Source: Acherontichlamydia pituitae (lineage in GTDB: Bacteria; Chlamydiota; Chlamydiia; Chlamydiales; Rhabdochlamydiaceae). From it: 22,014 nt of DNA. The stretch lies in contig JAHCAX010000016.1 in NCBI GenBank assembly GCA_019634675.1, positions 1 to 22,014 on the forward strand. Direction: 5' to 3'. Within the stretch, counting starts at the first letter, position 1; each line of letters starts with the position of its first letter. Positions 20,643 through 22,014 of the stretch are shown in pieces. The notes under the pieces were generated by a model. The model worked only from the letters and a program-made list of their open reading frames with translations, was not told the DNA's origin and did no database searches. The translations under genes were made by a program, and so were the position numbers.

Positions 20643-22014
20643 ATGCGGCCAATTTCTACTGTTCTTCTCTTTTTTGCCTGCTTGTTCCACACGCTGTTTG
20701 CATCGGATAAAGAGCTCGTCGCTCCGTATTTTGATCGGGAGTATTACTGCAAAACCTATGCCCATCAGTTTTTAGTTGGGAAAACAGATCCTTTGGATCA
20801 TTTTTTATCGATTGATTTCAATGGGGATTGGCCTCATTACACTGATCCGAACAGCTGGTTCAATGCAACCCTTTATCTGCGCACATTTCCCTGCTCTCGA
20901 AATCCTTTCGTTGATTTTTTAAGCCAGCCTACGCTTGCTTTGCCTGCGAATGCGCCCATGATGGATGTGTATGCGAGGGAAGAAGAAGCTGTCCGAGCCT
21001 GGCTCGCTGTGGAAGCGCTTCTGCGGATGAACCAATACGAGGTTGCGTTGCATCTTTCGCCAGACTTTCCCGATGCGCAATTACTGATGTTCGAGCATCA
21101 AGTCAAAAGGGGGCTTCTGGTTGTCTTCGATAATAACGATCAAATCAGTTTTTATTCCTCTTCGTTTTTACAAGACCCCATCGATGGCGCATCCTATCCG
21201 TCTTACGATTGGAACAGGGCTGTTTCCTTATGGGACAACGACCCTCGGCTGCTCGTTCATCGGACATATCACTATAATCGTTGGTTTGAAGGGCATTATA
21301 TCAATCCCTTGCGGTTTAACTTTTTTCACTATGTGGACGAGCCTAACTTCAGCGTTGGGCCCAACTCCTTGGAAGCTTATGCGAGAAAAGTCCATGAAGG
21401 GTTCGATCTGCTGTTCTGTCCTGTCCGATTTGCAGACAATGTTAGGATTGTCCCAGGCTATATGCATACCTGGATCAATACAGATGAATTGGAACCAGAA
21501 AAAGAGTTCAGCGTCTCTTACTTGCTGAGCACAGGTTTCCAGGGGTATAACCCGAGCTGGAACTACATCCCGCGGATTTATGTATGGAACCAGGAGCATC
21601 GGATAACGATCCCAACCCGATTCTACGTCACTCGGCGAGGGATTGAACAGTTTCCTGAAGAGATGCGTCTGAGGCGCTTGCCGACCGATTCGAAAAAATG
21701 GATTTTCAATAGCCAATTTACCATTGCAATCGAAAACAACCGGCAAGTCAATTACATGACGGAAAAGCTGCTTGGCTGCTTTGTCTCATTATCTGTTCCT
21801 ATTTACCTTGGCTGTCCCAATGTGCGCGATTATTTTGATGAGAGGGGGATGCTGATTGCCGAATCGCCTCAGGAGATCATTCAGATCTGCCAGTCGATAA
21901 CACCGGAAACATATAAGCAGATGCTGCCCTATTTGATTGAAAATAAGAAAAAGGCCCTTGAGCTCATGCAGCTGGACAGAAGGATCATTCAAGAGTTTTT
22001 AGACAGCTTGCCTT
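20643..22014 (+). CDS. GT10 (fucosyltransferase-like) protein with signal peptide, 3' end cut
   Basis: From ATG 20643 there are 457 codons to the window edge without a stop; a G-rich Shine-Dalgarno (GGGGGGA) precedes it. The C-terminal half carries the family 10 glycosyltransferase signature: FNSQFTIAIENNRQVNYMTE, with Glu364-Asn365 and the diagnostic Y-x-T-E-K at 371-375, then SVPIYLGCPNVRDYF. GT10 enzymes use GDP-fucose to make alpha-1,3/1,4 fucosyl links. Near the N-terminus, YFDREYYCKTYAHQFL with TDPLDHFLS, then WFNATLYLRTF with NPFVDFLS, look like two divergent copies of the F-D-x-x-Y-Y-L...NP-L-x-H-Y-L repeat seen in some bacterial glycosyltransferases. Oddly, the protein starts with a signal peptide (RPISTVLLFFACLFHTLFA), although GT10 enzymes of bacteria are normally cytoplasmic. 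Substrate specificity is inferred from family only. Confidence 0.85.
   Translation, partial: MRPISTVLLFFACLFHTLFASDKELVAPYFDREYYCKTYAHQFLVGKTDPLDHFLSIDFNGDWPHYTDPNSWFNATLYLRTFPCSRNPFVDFLSQPTLALPANAPMMDVYAREEEAVRAWLAVEALLRMNQYEVALHLSPDFPDAQLLMFEHQVKRGLLVVFDNNDQISFYSSSFLQDPIDGASYPSYDWNRAVSLWDNDPRLLVHRTYHYNRWFEGHYINPLRFNFFHYVDEPNFSVGPNSLEAYARKVHEGFDLLFCPVRFADNVRIVPGYMHTWINTDELEPEKEFSVSYLLSTGFQGYNPSWNYIPRIYVWNQEHRITIPTRFYVTRRGIEQFPEEMRLRRLPTDSKKWIFNSQFTIAIENNRQVNYMTEKLLGCFVSLSVPIYLGCPNVRDYFDERGMLIAESPQEIIQICQSITPETYKQMLPYLIENKKKALELMQLDRRIIQEFLDSLP

Noticed and set aside
20539..20775. 78-codon plus-strand ORF before the GT10 gene
   Set aside because: It overlaps the GT10 start in another frame; the GT10 frame is open for 457 codons with strong motifs.

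Overview
The window most likely comes from a member of the Chlamydiae, probably one of the environmental, amoeba-associated lineages (Waddlia/Parachlamydia type). The evidence is gene order and protein content. On the minus strand rpsL, rpsG, fusA and rpsJ form a shortened str operon in which rpsJ, not tuf, follows fusA. The tail-specific protease gene tsp lies just beyond rpsL, as I remember it in Chlamydia trachomatis (CT436-CT441). A biotin ligase gene is divergent from rodA, matching CT725/CT726. Ribosomal protein S12 looks very chlamydial. The genus is inference; no search was possible.

Layout, left to right. 1-742 (-): biotin-protein ligase, cut by the window edge. 1018-2959 (+): a tight operon of rodA (peptidoglycan polymerase), a conserved-looking unknown protein and a small BamE-like lipoprotein, joined by TAATG and ATGA stop/start overlaps. 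2975-3889 (-): an EamA/DMT transporter whose ribosome binding site sits in a hairpin. 3935-7595 (-): str operon with promoter, a structured rpsL-rpsG spacer and a strong terminator. 7717-8415 (-): GNAT acetyltransferase. 8641-10644 (+): Tsp/Prc protease. 10798-10870 (+): tRNA-Phe(GAA) with its own promoter and terminator.

After the tRNA comes an accessory stretch. 11056-13059 (-) is a two-gene AbiE-type toxin-antitoxin module whose AbiEii nucleotidyltransferase carries a C-terminal ankyrin-repeat tail; a 9-bp inverted repeat over the antitoxin start is a likely autoregulatory operator. 13179-18063 (-) encodes three predicted exported proteins: a beta-barrel-like protein, a large S41-type (CPAF/Tsp superfamily-like) protein and a GH18 chitinase-like protein with an excellent sigma-70 promoter. 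Together these look like surface or secreted host-interaction factors.

18160-22014 holds an APH-type kinase (+), an O-antigen ligase-like membrane protein (-) whose stop codon overlaps that of the kinase gene, and a divergent, right-truncated gene (+) for a GT10 (fucosyltransferase-like) protein with an unexpected signal peptide. The last two genes suggest surface glycan synthesis. They flank a 12-bp perfect palindrome that may be a shared operator.

The strongest candidates for something new are the AbiEii-ankyrin fusion with its operator, the exported hydrolase/barrel cluster, the exported GT10-like protein, and several RNA structures: the rpsL-rpsG spacer, the DMT ribosome-binding-site hairpin and the repeat beside tRNA-Phe.
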